A stretch of 64,000 bases of DNA from Bradyrhizobium sp. U87765 SZCCT0048 (GCF_018131225.1 NZ_JAFCMM010000001.1:2046001-2110000), one strand, 5' to 3'; counted from the first letter of the stretch, positions 43,199 through 51,612 are shown. The notes: generated from the letters alone by a model not told the origin. Numbers and translations are program-made.

Positions 43199-45002
43199 GG
43201 CGTGCCCCGACGAACATGTGCTGCACAGCCGGATCCCTCGCGACCATAGTCGGCTTCCCCGACGACACCACCCGGCCCTGCTCCAGAACCGTGATCGTGT
43301 CTGCGATCCCCCAGACGAGGTCGAGATCGTGCTCGACAAGAATGATCGTCTTGCCCATCTGGCGGCTGAGGAAGCGGACCAGAGTCGCGAAGTTCTGGCG
43401 TTCGGTTTGCGACAGGCCAGCGGCGGGTTCGTCGAACAGCACGATCGTCGCTTCCTTGAGCACCGTTCGCATCACCTCGACCAGGCGGCGCTGGCCATGC
43501 GAGAGCAGGCTGGCGCTGTCCTGGCCAAACTCCATCTCCATGGCGTGCGCCAGCGCCTCGATATCAGGACTGCCGGGACCTACGCGCGCGTCGATGCCGA
43601 TCCTGAGATTGTCCCACAGCGAGAGCTGAGCGAAGATGCGGGGCGCCTGGAACGTGCGTCCCATACCCATGTTGGCGATGCCGTCGGCCGTCCGCCGCGT
43701 GACGTCCGTTCCGTGAATCATCACCGATCCCGCATCGAGCTTGCTGAGACCCGTGAGCACGTTGAGCAGGCTGGTCTTGCCGGAGCCGTTGGCACCGATC
43801 AGGCCGTGCACCTCGCCCTTGCGCACCTTGAGATCGACGGCATCGACGGCCACAACGGCGCCGAACGTCTTGGTGCCCCCCCGCACCTCGACGGCGACAT
43901 CTGCAGCGGGTTCCGACGTATCCTTGCCCGACCTGAGCAGAGCAAGAAAGCCGTCGATCCGGAACGCATTCTCGCCACCCCCCGTCTGCTGGCGCCTGGC
44001 GCGGAGACGCTCGACCGAGCCGACAACTCCGTCAGGGAAAATCAGCACCGCCGCGAGCGTCAGGCACCCGTACATCAGCAGGCGGTATTCGACGAATTGC
44101 GCCAACATGATGTTGGGCAGGATGAAGACGATCCAGATACCGATGATGGGCCCGAGCATCTGGCCTCGGCCGCCGACAATCACGGCGAAGAAGAAGACGA
44201 AGGACAATTCGATGTTGAAGCCCTGCGGGCTGACGAAGGCCACCGCAGGCAGGTAGAGGACCCCGCAGATGCCGGTTCCTATCGAAGCGATCACGAAAGC
44301 GGTAAAGCGCATCAGGCCGGGCTTGATGCCGAGTGAGCGCGCCGCCTCCGGGCTCAGCGCCGCCACGAACATGCTGCGTCCGAGCCGCGACCGTCGCAGC
44401 TTGTAATGCACCGCCAGCGCCAGCATCGGAAAGACGGCAATGACAAACGCCAGCGGCGAGAGACCGAAGGCCAGCGTATCCGTCAGCCACGGAACCGAAA
44501 TGCTGATTCCGTTGATGCCATTGGTCCACTTATCGAGCGTGACCAGGAGTTGCGGGAAGACGATCGCCGCACTCATGGTCACAAAGCCGAGATGAAATCC
44601 CTGGACGCGGAGCGCCGGCAGCGCGAACAGCAGACCGCCGGCCACCGCCGCGACGATACCGCCTAGCGCGGCCAGCCCGAAGGACCAGCCATGCAGGCCG
44701 AACAGGATCGCCGCACCATAGGCCGCGATGCCGAGGATCGCGCCCTGCCCGAACGACTTCTGGCCTGCGTCGACAAACAGGAAATTCTGGAAGATGGCGG
44801 CCGAAATGTAGATGTTGACGAGCTGGAACGTGTGGATCCAGTAGGAATTTCCGACAATGAGCGGTCCGAAGCCGGTCAGCGCGACCAGCACTCCCCCGAT
44901 CCAGAGCTGCGCCAGGTCAGAATTGAATCCGCCCTTTGATTTGCTCTCGCCTGCCTTCGCGAACGCGCCGGACTGGGCCTGAGCGGTCGTGGTCCGCATC
45001 AT
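43191..45002 (-). CDS. Fused LivM permease-LivG ATPase
   Basis: A 603-residue protein. Residues about 30-335 are a LivM-like permease (FGQGAILGIAAYGAAILFG, ARSLGIKPGLMRFTAFVIAS, ending VLIFPDGVVG). Residues about 368-603 are a LivG-like ATPase: Walker A GANGSGKT at 403-410, signature LLSHGQRRLVEV, Walker B IVLFDEPAAGLS, H-loop VEHD. The start ATG at 45002 shares a base with the LivH stop (TGATG). This LivM-LivG fusion occurs in some HAAT importers. No binding protein gene is adjacent; the one at 15647 is the obvious candidate. Confidence 0.92.
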   Translation of the reverse strand: MMRTTTAQAQSGAFAKAGESKSKGGFNSDLAQLWIGGVLVALTGFGPLIVGNSYWIHTFQLVNIYISAAIFQNFLFVDAGQKSFGQGAILGIAAYGAAILFGLHGWSFGLAALGGIVAAVAGGLLFALPALRVQGFHLGFVTMSAAIVFPQLLVTLDKWTNGINGISISVPWLTDTLAFGLSPLAFVIAVFPMLALAVHYKLRRSRLGRSMFVAALSPEAARSLGIKPGLMRFTAFVIASIGTGICGVLYLPAVAFVSPQGFNIELSFVFFFAVIVGGRGQMLGPIIGIWIVFILPNIMLAQFVEYRLLMYGCLTLAAVLIFPDGVVGSVERLRARRQQTGGGENAFRIDGFLALLRSGKDTSEPAADVAVEVRGGTKTFGAVVAVDAVDLKVRKGEVHGLIGANGSGKTSLLNVLTGLSKLDAGSVMIHGTDVTRRTADGIANMGMGRTFQAPRIFAQLSLWDNLRIGIDARVGPGSPDIEALAHAMEMEFGQDSASLLSHGQRRLVEVMRTVLKEATIVLFDEPAAGLSQTERQNFATLVRFLSRQMGKTIILVEHDLDLVWGIADTITVLEQGRVVSSGKPTMVARDPAVQHMFVGARHA

Positions 45003-45880
45003 CACACCCGCCTCGCTGCCACACGGCCGAACAATCCCTGCGGCCTGAACATCAGGATTCCGACAAGAACCAGCAACGACGCGAGATCCTGATAGGCGCC
45101 TCCAACCTTGTAGGCGGTCAGCATGGCCACGACTCCGACCAGCGGACCACCGATGAGGGTGCCGATATTGCTGCCGATGCCGCCGACAACCGCCGCGACA
45201 AACCCGTTGAGCACATACTTCAGGCCAGCATCGGGGCTGACGGAAATGACGGGAGCGACCAGAAAGCCGACCGACCCGACCATCAGCCCGCTGATGGCAA
45301 ACGCGATCAATTGAAGGCGGCGCACCGGCAGCCCCGCGGCACGTGCCGCGTCGAAGTCCTGCGACAGCGCGCTGATGGCGAGGCCGACGAACGTCTTGCG
45401 AAGGAAGAAGCGCAACGCGAAGTACCAGAAGACCATCGCGCCGATGGCGAGCGCATAGGCGCCCGGCGTTCGCGTCCCCAGGATGCGGAAGCTCGGCACC
45501 ACGCCCGAGACGGAATAGGCGAACGGCCCCTGCGTGATCATCAGCAGGGCTGCGACGATCACGGATACCGCCACCGTGGAAATCAGCCAAGAATCCTGCT
45601 CGACCGAGGACCGCAGCGGCAGGAGCGTGATGTAGCCCTGGATCGTAACAATGATCGCGACGCCGACGCCGGTGACCACCAGCATCAGCGCCCATGAGCC
45701 CAAGCCGACCTGATTGGCGAGAAAATAGGCGGCAAACCCGCCCAGGATGAACATGTTGCCCTGAGCGAAGTTGAAGATGTTCGTCGCCCCATGGACGATA
45801 TTGAAGCTCATCGCGATCGTCGCAAAAATCGACCCGATGGCGATTCCGCGGATGACGATGATCAGTATCTCGCTGAGCAC
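45002..45880 (-). CDS. livH: ABC importer permease, LivH type
   Basis: A 292-residue inner-membrane permease. The GTG at 45880 is chosen for its GGGAGG site 6 nt upstream. Motifs include RGIAIGSIFATIAMSFNIVHG, TNIFNFAQGNMFILGGFAAYF and a terminal LMFRPQGLFG. About eight hydrophobic segments. First gene of the importer-GMC-AKR operon; the palindrome 57 bp upstream has a good -10-like box. Confidence 0.92.
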   Translation of the reverse strand: MLSEILIIVIRGIAIGSIFATIAMSFNIVHGATNIFNFAQGNMFILGGFAAYFLANQVGLGSWALMLVVTGVGVAIIVTIQGYITLLPLRSSVEQDSWLISTVAVSVIVAALLMITQGPFAYSVSGVVPSFRILGTRTPGAYALAIGAMVFWYFALRFFLRKTFVGLAISALSQDFDAARAAGLPVRRLQLIAFAISGLMVGSVGFLVAPVISVSPDAGLKYVLNGFVAAVVGGIGSNIGTLIGGPLVGVVAMLTAYKVGGAYQDLASLLVLVGILMFRPQGLFGRVAARRV

Positions 45881-45937
45881 AAGGTTCCTCCCGGACGCGA
45901 TTTTGTCTGCCGTTATCCAGAGCCGCGCTACCCGCGG

Positions 45938-45956
45938 CATCGTTCGAACGGACTAA
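45938..45956. promoter_or_regulatory. Island palindrome 13 with -10 box
   Basis: CATCGTTCGAACGGACTAA; strong half faces the LivH operon. On the reverse strand GATAAC (45912-45917) follows after 20 bp, centring the palindrome near -42. Confidence 0.7.
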
Positions 45957-45959
45957 TAG

Positions 45960-45978
45960 GTCCGCGGGGCGCGCGGAC
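45960..45978. terminator. Hairpin after the TIM-barrel gene
   Basis: GTCCGCG (45960-45966) and CGCGGAC (45972-45978) pair exactly over a 5-nt loop, 6 bp after the stop at 45985 on the reverse strand. No T-run. It separates this gene from the LivH promoter. Confidence 0.45.
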
Positions 45979-45984
45979 GCGGCC

Positions 45985-46836
45985 TCAGGCCGTCATCACC
46001 GCATCGCGAATGACCTGCCATGTCGTCGCGAACGATGTGAACGCCGCGTCGGCAAGATCCCGCGACGCCAGTTCAGGCCCGATCACCTCGACACTAAGGG
46101 GAACCTTGACGCCGGCGGCGTCCAGGGCAGAGACGAAGCCGATGAGGTCGAACACCCCCTCGCCGCAGAGCTTGCGATGCAAGGTGTCCTCGGACACCAA
46201 GCCGACAAGCTCGCGCGCGCCATCATTGAGCTGAACCGACAGGATGCGATCGGCGGGAATGCGCGCCAGCTCCGAAAACGGGATTCCGCCACGCGCAAAG
46301 TGCCAGATGTCGATCACCAGTCCTGCATTGGGGATACCGTCGATCAGCGCGAGCGCCGTGTCGACATCGCGCACGTTCCCCCAGGCCACGATCTCCAGCG
46401 CAATCGCGATGCCGCGCCGGGCCGCCCGTTCGCACAGCGCGAGAAAGCTGGTCCGCATCTGCTCGTGCGAGACGCCGCGCCCGGCGAGGTCTGGCCCGAC
46501 ATGCAGGAGGCCGGCCCGATACGCCCGCGCTGCGTCGAAAGCCATTGCCTCGTTCCGGCGTGCATCCGGATCGCTCAGGAACCAATCGCTCAGGAACTCA
46601 ACCGAGAGGTGCACCATGCCATGGCGCGCAAGCACCTCGCGCAATTGTTCATCACCATACCCGGCCGCGCGCTGCTCGGCATAATCCCTGAAATGAAGAC
46701 ACATGCCACTATAGCCGGCTGCCGCACATGCCGCGACACGCGCATCAAAGCCATGGCGCGAGGTCACCGGTCCGCCAGGCGTCACGCCGCTGACCGTGTG
46801 GGAGCTGCAGACGAGCTCGCGCTCCAAGCGGTGCAT
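45985..46836 (-). CDS. Sugar phosphate isomerase/epimerase-like TIM-barrel protein
   Basis: A 283-residue AP_endonuc_2-type (xylose isomerase-like) barrel. Likely metal ligands are the Glu of IALEIVAWGN, the Asp/His of GLVIDIWHFARGG, and the Glu of PLSVEVIGPEL. Such enzymes isomerise sugars, inositols or other hydroxyketones; in degradative clusters they often catalyse enolisation. No substrate can be named. Single gene with its own palindrome 58 bp upstream. Confidence 0.85.
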   Translation of the reverse strand: MHRLERELVCSSHTVSGVTPGGPVTSRHGFDARVAACAAAGYSGMCLHFRDYAEQRAAGYGDEQLREVLARHGMVHLSVEFLSDWFLSDPDARRNEAMAFDAARAYRAGLLHVGPDLAGRGVSHEQMRTSFLALCERAARRGIAIALEIVAWGNVRDVDTALALIDGIPNAGLVIDIWHFARGGIPFSELARIPADRILSVQLNDGARELVGLVSEDTLHRKLCGEGVFDLIGFVSALDAAGVKVPLSVEVIGPELASRDLADAAFTSFATTWQVIRDAVMTA

Positions 46837-46893
46837 CTCGCTTCGTTCTCCGAATCATAAAGGCGGCGTACCGCCGACAGTGACAGCAAGTGG

Positions 46894-46913
46894 AGACGTC
46901 CATCCGGACGCTA
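46894..46913. promoter_or_regulatory. Island palindrome 14, divergent copy
   Basis: AGACGTCC-ATCC-GGACGCTA. Outer positions differ from the consensus, but the TCC...GGA core and the 58-bp spacing to the TIM-barrel gene (start 46836) match the other sites. Confidence 0.45.
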
Positions 46914-46968
46914 ACCCGGCGCTCAACATGCGGCCAGGCCGGCCCGGCCCGGCGGCCTTCCCTCGCGG

Positions 46969-47382
46969 CTACACCACCGTCGGACTGCCGAGCGCATGGC
47001 GCCAAGCGATCGCCTCCACCTCAACCAGAAGCTCGGGCAGGACGAGCTCGCTGACGACAACGGCGGTCGCCGCTGGCGGGTTGTCGGCGAAAATGCGGTT
47101 CTTGACCGCGGCATAGGCCTGGTAAGCGTCGCGGTGCGTGAGATAGCAGCGCAGCGAGACGACATGGCCGAGCGTCAGGCCGGCTTCGGCAAGGACGCCC
47201 TCGATGTTGCGAAACGCCTGCTCGGCCTGGCCGGCGGGATCGCCGATCGCCACGATCTGCCTGTCCTTCAGCGCCACCTGCCCTGACACCAGCACGAAAT
47301 CGCCACAGCCCACAGCCTGGCTCATGCCCGGGAAGACCATGTCCAGCGGATTGAACCGCGCAATGTTCGAAGCCTGGTTCAT
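46969..47382 (-). CDS. RidA/YjgF-family protein without the catalytic arginine
   Basis: A 137-residue Rid-fold protein: FVLVSGQVALKD, the VSLRCYLTHRDAYQAY helix and the C-terminal VEVEAIAWR strand are typical. Where archetypal RidA has PARS with the carboxylate-binding Arg, this protein has PAATAV, so classical imine/enamine deaminase activity is unlikely. It may belong to a Rid subgroup with another role. It overlaps the SMP-30 gene by 4 nt (ATGA) and so is coupled to the SMP-30 and aminotransferase genes. Confidence 0.88.
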   Translation of the reverse strand: MNQASNIARFNPLDMVFPGMSQAVGCGDFVLVSGQVALKDRQIVAIGDPAGQAEQAFRNIEGVLAEAGLTLGHVVSLRCYLTHRDAYQAYAAVKNRIFADNPPAATAVVVSELVLPELLVEVEAIAWRHALGSPTVV

Positions 47383-48233
47383 CGCGGGCCCCCAGCCATC
47401 GGTACCGAGGCACGGGCGACATCGATACGGCCTCCTCTGAGCTTTACCGTCACGTCGGGATCGTGATGCGGCGCGACGCAGATGAAGAGGTCCCGGCCAT
47501 CAGTGCCGCCGAGCACGCAGGCGTAGGGATTGGCGTCGGCGATCGTGATACGTGCGACGATCTCGCCTGCGGGACTGACCCTCAGCACCACCTTTTCGTA
47601 AGGCGACGCGGCCCAGACATGACCTTCCGCATCGAGACAGATGCCGTCGGGCACGTGACCGTCGATGGCGGCAAAGAGGCGGCGGCCAGACAGCCCGCCG
47701 TCCGCGCCGATGTCGAAGGCGGTCAGCCGCGCGGCCATCGATTCCGCAACGATCAGCGTCCGGCCGTCAGGGGTGATGACGGTCCCGTTGGGGCACATCA
47801 GGTCGTCGGCGGCAACACTGACCTTCCCTTCGGGCGTGACTATAGCCATGACCGTTGGCGCAGGCGCGTCGCCCGCGTAGAAGTCGAAGCCGATGTTGCC
47901 GACATAGGCACGCCCGCTGGCGTCGACCACCATGTCGTTGGAATGGAAGGGATGGACATCCCTGAGATCTGCATGGACGGTGAGCCGGCCATCCGCGCCG
48001 CGACGATGGAGCTTGCGCTCATGCATCGACACAACGAGCAGATCACCACCAGGCAACCAGCCCATTCCGGACGGACCACCAGGAACTGCGAAATGATGCA
48101 GCCGGTCGCCGATGCCGTCCAGCACATGGACGAGACCATCATGCTGGTCGGCAAACCAGAGCTGCTGATCACGCCAGCGGGGGCATTCAGGATAGATGAA
48201 TCCTCCCGCAAACGTACGCGCCGCGGCCGTCAT
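47379..48233 (-). CDS. SMP-30/gluconolactonase family lactonase
   Basis: A 284-residue six-bladed beta-propeller protein. Expected metal ligands are the Glu of FIYPECPRW, the Asn of LMCPNGTVITPDG and the Asp of VPDGICLDAEG. The family hydrolyses lactones. The ATG at 48233 overlaps the aminotransferase stop by 4 nt. In a pathway with Baeyer-Villiger-like or aldol ring opening, lactone hydrolysis would be reasonable; the true substrate is unknown. Confidence 0.9.
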   Translation of the reverse strand: MTAAARTFAGGFIYPECPRWRDQQLWFADQHDGLVHVLDGIGDRLHHFAVPGGPSGMGWLPGGDLLVVSMHERKLHRRGADGRLTVHADLRDVHPFHSNDMVVDASGRAYVGNIGFDFYAGDAPAPTVMAIVTPEGKVSVAADDLMCPNGTVITPDGRTLIVAESMAARLTAFDIGADGGLSGRRLFAAIDGHVPDGICLDAEGHVWAASPYEKVVLRVSPAGEIVARITIADANPYACVLGGTDGRDLFICVAPHHDPDVTVKLRGGRIDVARASVPMAGGPR

Positions 48234-49450
48234 GCCGGGACCCGGGCACAGGCACTCAGAATCTCGCCGAGTTTCCTGATACCGCGCTCGATGATGTCCT
48301 CGCTGACATGACTGTAGGCGAGACGCAGGAACTGGCGGCCGTCGGTTTCGCCCATGAAGCGCTCGCCGGGGCGGAAGAAGATGCCTTCCTTCGCCGACAG
48401 TTCGGCCGCGCGCTGCCAGTCCACGCGCTCGTCGATTTCGAGCCAGAGGTAGAACGACCCCTGCGGCATGCGGAAGGTGACATAGTTGCCGCAATAATCG
48501 CGGACGGCGCGCGCCGCCGTCTCGGCCTTGCTCCTGTAGACCTTGTTGACCTCCGCGATATGCCTGTCGAGCAGACCGTCGGCCATGTAGGAGGTCATGA
48601 CGCGCGCATGCCACTGGCCGACGCCGAGGTCCTGGCGCACTGCCGCGAGCGGTTCGATAGCGGCAGCAGGACCGGCGATCCAGCCGAGGCGCAGCGCCGG
48701 CGCGACGACCTTGGAGAAGCTCCCGCACTGGATGACACGCTCGTCCGCGTCGAGGCTGAGCAGGGTCGGCAGCTCCTCGCCGGCGAAGCGAAGGTCGCCA
48801 TAGACATTGTCTTCGATGATCAGAAAATTGTGCTCGTTCGCCAGATCGAGCAGTTGACGGCGGCGCGGCACTGACATCTCGGTGCATGTGGGCGTCTGGA
48901 AGGTCGGGATGGTATAGACCAGCTTGACCGTCTTGCCCTCCGCCTCGACCTTGCCGAGCAGATCCGCGAGCGCATCGATATCCATGCCGTGGTCATCGAC
49001 CGGCACGGTGCGCAGATCCGCGCCCGCCATCTCCATGAAGCGCAGCGCGTAAGGGAAGGAGGCGGCCTCGACGACGACAACGTCGCCCTGGTTCACATAG
49101 GCGTTGGCCGCGAGCGCGATGCCCTGCACCGAGCCAGACGTCAGGATGACACCGCGTGTGCCGAGCTGCTTGCCTTGCGTGCGCGCGATACGGTCAGCGA
49201 TTTCCTTGCGCAGGCCCTTGAAGCCGAAGACCAACTCCTCATAGCCGGTCGCCGGATCGAAGTAGTCCAGCACCTTGGCGCCGTGGTCGTCGAGTGCCTT
49301 GCGCGCAAGCCGCACCAGGTCATCGGTCGGAAAGGTTTCGGGAGCTGCGAGCCCTTGATCGAAATTGAAGATCGCCGGGACTTCCGGATCAGGAAAGAAC
49401 AGCGCCGGACCAGAACCAGACAACCTTGCGCGCAGCTCCTGGACTGACAT
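48230..49450 (-). CDS. PLP-dependent aminotransferase, class I/II
   Basis: A 406-residue fold-type I aminotransferase of the AAA/MocR-like group but without a GntR domain. PLP contacts are visible: GSVQGIAL (104-112), Asp214 and Tyr217 in IIEDNVYGD, Lys247 in CGSFSKVVAPALRLGW, and the carboxylate Arg in FLRLAYSH. It would transaminate an amino or keto acid. First gene of the three-gene operon with SMP-30 and Rid proteins. An aminotransferase also lies in the mycobacterial KstR2/HIP regulon (aspB), a parallel worth noting. Confidence 0.92.
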   Translation of the reverse strand: MSVQELRARLSGSGPALFFPDPEVPAIFNFDQGLAAPETFPTDDLVRLARKALDDHGAKVLDYFDPATGYEELVFGFKGLRKEIADRIARTQGKQLGTRGVILTSGSVQGIALAANAYVNQGDVVVVEAASFPYALRFMEMAGADLRTVPVDDHGMDIDALADLLGKVEAEGKTVKLVYTIPTFQTPTCTEMSVPRRRQLLDLANEHNFLIIEDNVYGDLRFAGEELPTLLSLDADERVIQCGSFSKVVAPALRLGWIAGPAAAIEPLAAVRQDLGVGQWHARVMTSYMADGLLDRHIAEVNKVYRSKAETAARAVRDYCGNYVTFRMPQGSFYLWLEIDERVDWQRAAELSAKEGIFFRPGERFMGETDGRQFLRLAYSHVSEDIIERGIRKLGEILSACARVPA

Positions 49451-49544
49451 GGCTTCTTACTCCCCGGATGTCTCGTTTGTGCTCGATTGAGCCGACGCAA
49501 TGATGCGGCGCCGCACGCATTACTTTTCAGCAATCGCGAACTGG

Positions 49545-49563
49545 CATCCTCCAAAGGGACTAT
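49545..49563. promoter_or_regulatory. Island palindrome 15 (putative LuxR-type operator)
   Basis: CATCCTCCAAAGGGACTAT, strong half facing the aminotransferase operon (start 49450, 94 bp away). It is the last copy; none is seen between here and 64 kb. Confidence 0.55.
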
Positions 49564-50131
49564 TGGCCGAGCGTCACGTCTTTCTGCGGAGACGGGCTCC
49601 AGGCGCGTGTCGCGCGCAGCGAGTGACTTTCAAAATCTGCACGACAGCTGTGAGGCGCCTTCGGCTTCAGGCGCGACGAATCACAGCGATGCTCGGCAAA
49701 AGCCCATCGCCTTAATCGGCTGCAGCGCTGACAGAACAGATCGCCGGCGATGCCACGCCATCGACAATCAAGCCGTCGCGACCGGGATCGCGCAGCCGAT
49801 CCGGGCTAGATGACAGCAAAGCCGCCAGGACAACACCTCGGCATGATGGCCGCAGCATCATGACCCCGACCGACACCAGGGCCGGCCTGGACATTTCGAC
49901 AGATCTGACGCGGCGGCGTCCGAGCCCCCCGTCACCGGGATCTCTGCCTCATGTCTTGTATGATGATCGGGAGTTCCGTGGTTGTCCGGTCAGGTATGCG
50001 CAGCGCTGCGCGACGCGGAACACCGGGCTTGAATGATGGGCACGCAGATCACATCGACGCACTGTTTCCGTTTCAAATGGCTGAAACGGCGATCCGGCTG
50101 AACAGTGGCGGGAAAATCGGCAAAGAAACCA
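49564..50131. other. Intergenic region at the island border, no gene recognised
   Basis: About 570 bp between the aminotransferase promoter and the tRNA-Pro fragment. Open frames on both strands are short and lack similarity. It may hold decayed element-end sequence, but I see no integrase or transposase motif. Confidence 0.4.
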
Positions 50132-50178
50132 TGGTCGGAGTGGTAGGATTTGAACCTACGCCCCCTGCGTCCCGAACG
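50132..50178 (-). pseudogene. 3' fragment of tRNA-Pro(CGG), likely attachment-site remnant
   Basis: Read on the reverse strand the segment gives CGTTCGGGACGCAG (3' half of the anticodon stem-loop, anticodon CGG), a T-arm GTAGG-TTCAAAT-CCTAC and the acceptor end CACTCCG-ACCA with encoded CCA. One base is missing in the variable loop. The D-arm and 5' acceptor half are absent. 3' tRNA halves like this are the usual trace of integration by a tyrosine recombinase. Confidence 0.8.
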
Positions 50179-50327
50179 TTGGCGCCTCGCCAAATATCGT
50201 TGAAATGTCTCAACTTTCTGCGTCACTCGACCTCGTCCTGCACCGTTTGTTCACGGGATATCGGTGGTTATCTGGTGGTTAGCACTAGTCTACCCACGCG
50301 CAATATCAGGTTGTCAGTGGGGCAGAC

Positions 50328-50492
50328 GTGATGGTTCTGCCGGGCGGCGTGAGCTTTGAGGCGGGTGCAGCCGCGCTCATCAATCCGATTACGGCCCTCG
50401 CAATGCTGCAGACGAAGCGATCTGAAGGAGATCGTGCGATTAACCACGCCGCGGCCGCGTCGAATCTTGGACAGATGCTCGTGAAAGCGGGA
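50328..50492 (+). pseudogene. Fragment of a zinc-type/quinone oxidoreductase (MDR family)
   Basis: The frame reads VLPGGVSFEAGAAALINPIT and then AINHAAAASNLGQMLVK. This is the nucleotide-binding-domain entry of medium-chain dehydrogenase/quinone reductases (compare the usual DGVSFEQGA...NPLTA and AAASNLGQML segments). Both the N-terminal catalytic part and the rest of the Rossmann domain are missing; the frame runs on to 50645 without similarity. A relic. Confidence 0.7.
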
Positions 50493-50685
50493 TCCTCGTC
50501 GTCGGTGAGACAGCGGAGGCGCGTTTTGGAAGCGCGCGACGAGCGATGCTCTCCGAAGGCACCTGTCAAGCCGGTTGATGTGAAAGGAGCGTCAGAAAGA
50601 GGATTGGAATACAAGGGTTTGCGAGGGATGCGTGCAGGGGCTTAACACCCCGACAAAACCCACGTAAGCACTGCGTAAGCAGTAA

Positions 50686-50761
50686 GCACCGTAGCTCAGC
50701 TGGATGGAGCGTCGCCCTCCGAAGGAGAAGGCCACACGTTCGAATCGTGTCGAGTGCGCCA
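50686..50761 (+). tRNA. Degenerate tRNA-Arg(CCG)-like gene
   Basis: D-arm GCTC...GAGC, anticodon loop CTCCGAA (anticodon CCG), T-arm ACACG-TTCGAAT-CGTGT and encoded CCA (50759-50761) are all present. But the 5' acceptor strand GCACCG is one base short and pairs with the 3' strand CGAGTGC over only four pairs, and the anticodon stem has one mismatch (TCGCC/GGAGA). Probably a decaying or element-borne copy; function doubtful. Confidence 0.55.
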
Positions 50762-50863
50762 CTGCCTCTCTTCGCCGAGGCGGATAGCGCTGCGAATTTA
50801 CTTTTGAAATTGGGTTCTGCTGAGAGGGCTAAGGCTGCGCCTAGCCGCATTCCACGACGCCAG

Positions 50864-51537
50864 TCATCCTTCCGCTGGCTGCGCCAGATTTTGTTCGCGG
50901 GATGCTGCGGTTATGTGGTCGATGAAAGCGCGGATCTTCGCGGGCAGCAATTGCCGGCTAGCATAGTAGATCGAGATTGCCCCGAGATCGGAGTGCCAAT
51001 CGGGCAACAGGCGTTGCAACACGCCGCTTTTTGATATGCCGCTCTACAAATGGCACGGCCATCATCGCCACACCTAAACGCGTCAAGGCCGCGCGGCAGA
51101 TCACTTCGGGATCGTTGGCCACGATCCGCGCCTTTTGCTCCAGCGTCACTTCGTCGCCCTCTCTGATGGCGCATTTTCCAGAAGTGTACGCGAGCGGTTT
51201 GAGGTGAGCGCATGGAGATCCGATCGAACGCGGCCAACTCGTGGGGTCGTTTTAGCAGGGTGCGGCCTTTCAGGCGGCCTTCAAGATACTCCGGCGATGC
51301 CACCGCAATGACATGCAGGGGCGCCAATCGCTGAGCGATCACGCCGGGCTCCAATTCCATGCTGCCTCCGATCGCGGCATCGAGCCCCTCGCCGATCAGA
51401 TCGGCCTGGCGTTCTCGAAGCTCCAGTCCAACCGGACGTCGGGATAGCGCTCGATGAATAAACCAGCGTCCCGCGCGTTCCTCGTCGGATTGCGGAAATA
51501 TCTGTCCGGAGAGTTCCTCTACAGACCTCTCTTCCAT
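50864..51537 (-). pseudogene. LysR-family regulator, truncated and frameshifted
   Basis: Pieces of the LysR substrate-binding domain lie in three frames: RQADLIGEGLDAAIGG and LHVIAVASPEYLEGR in the first, VANDPEVICRAALTRLGVAMM in a second, and LLPDWHSDLGAISIYYASRQ up to the TGA at 50864 in a third. At least two frameshifts are needed, and the N-terminal HTH is missing. It is divergent from the flavin monooxygenase gene, which it may once have regulated. Confidence 0.8.
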
Positions 51538-51612
51538 GTTGCGCTTTCTTTCCCTAGTTCGTGAGGTCGCAGCTCTTCCGCCGGGGAAAGGGAGTTGGCC
51601 TTGGGACACCAC

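Noticed and set aside
46936..46958. GC-rich inverted repeat AGGCCG...CGGCCT after the Rid gene as a terminator
   Set aside because: Only 6 bp of stem in a run of GGCC repeats and no T-run; too weak to call.
49951..50331. Forward frame containing VGFEPTPPASRT
   Set aside because: The peptide is the antisense of the tRNA-Pro fragment at 50132-50178, a well-known source of false proteins.
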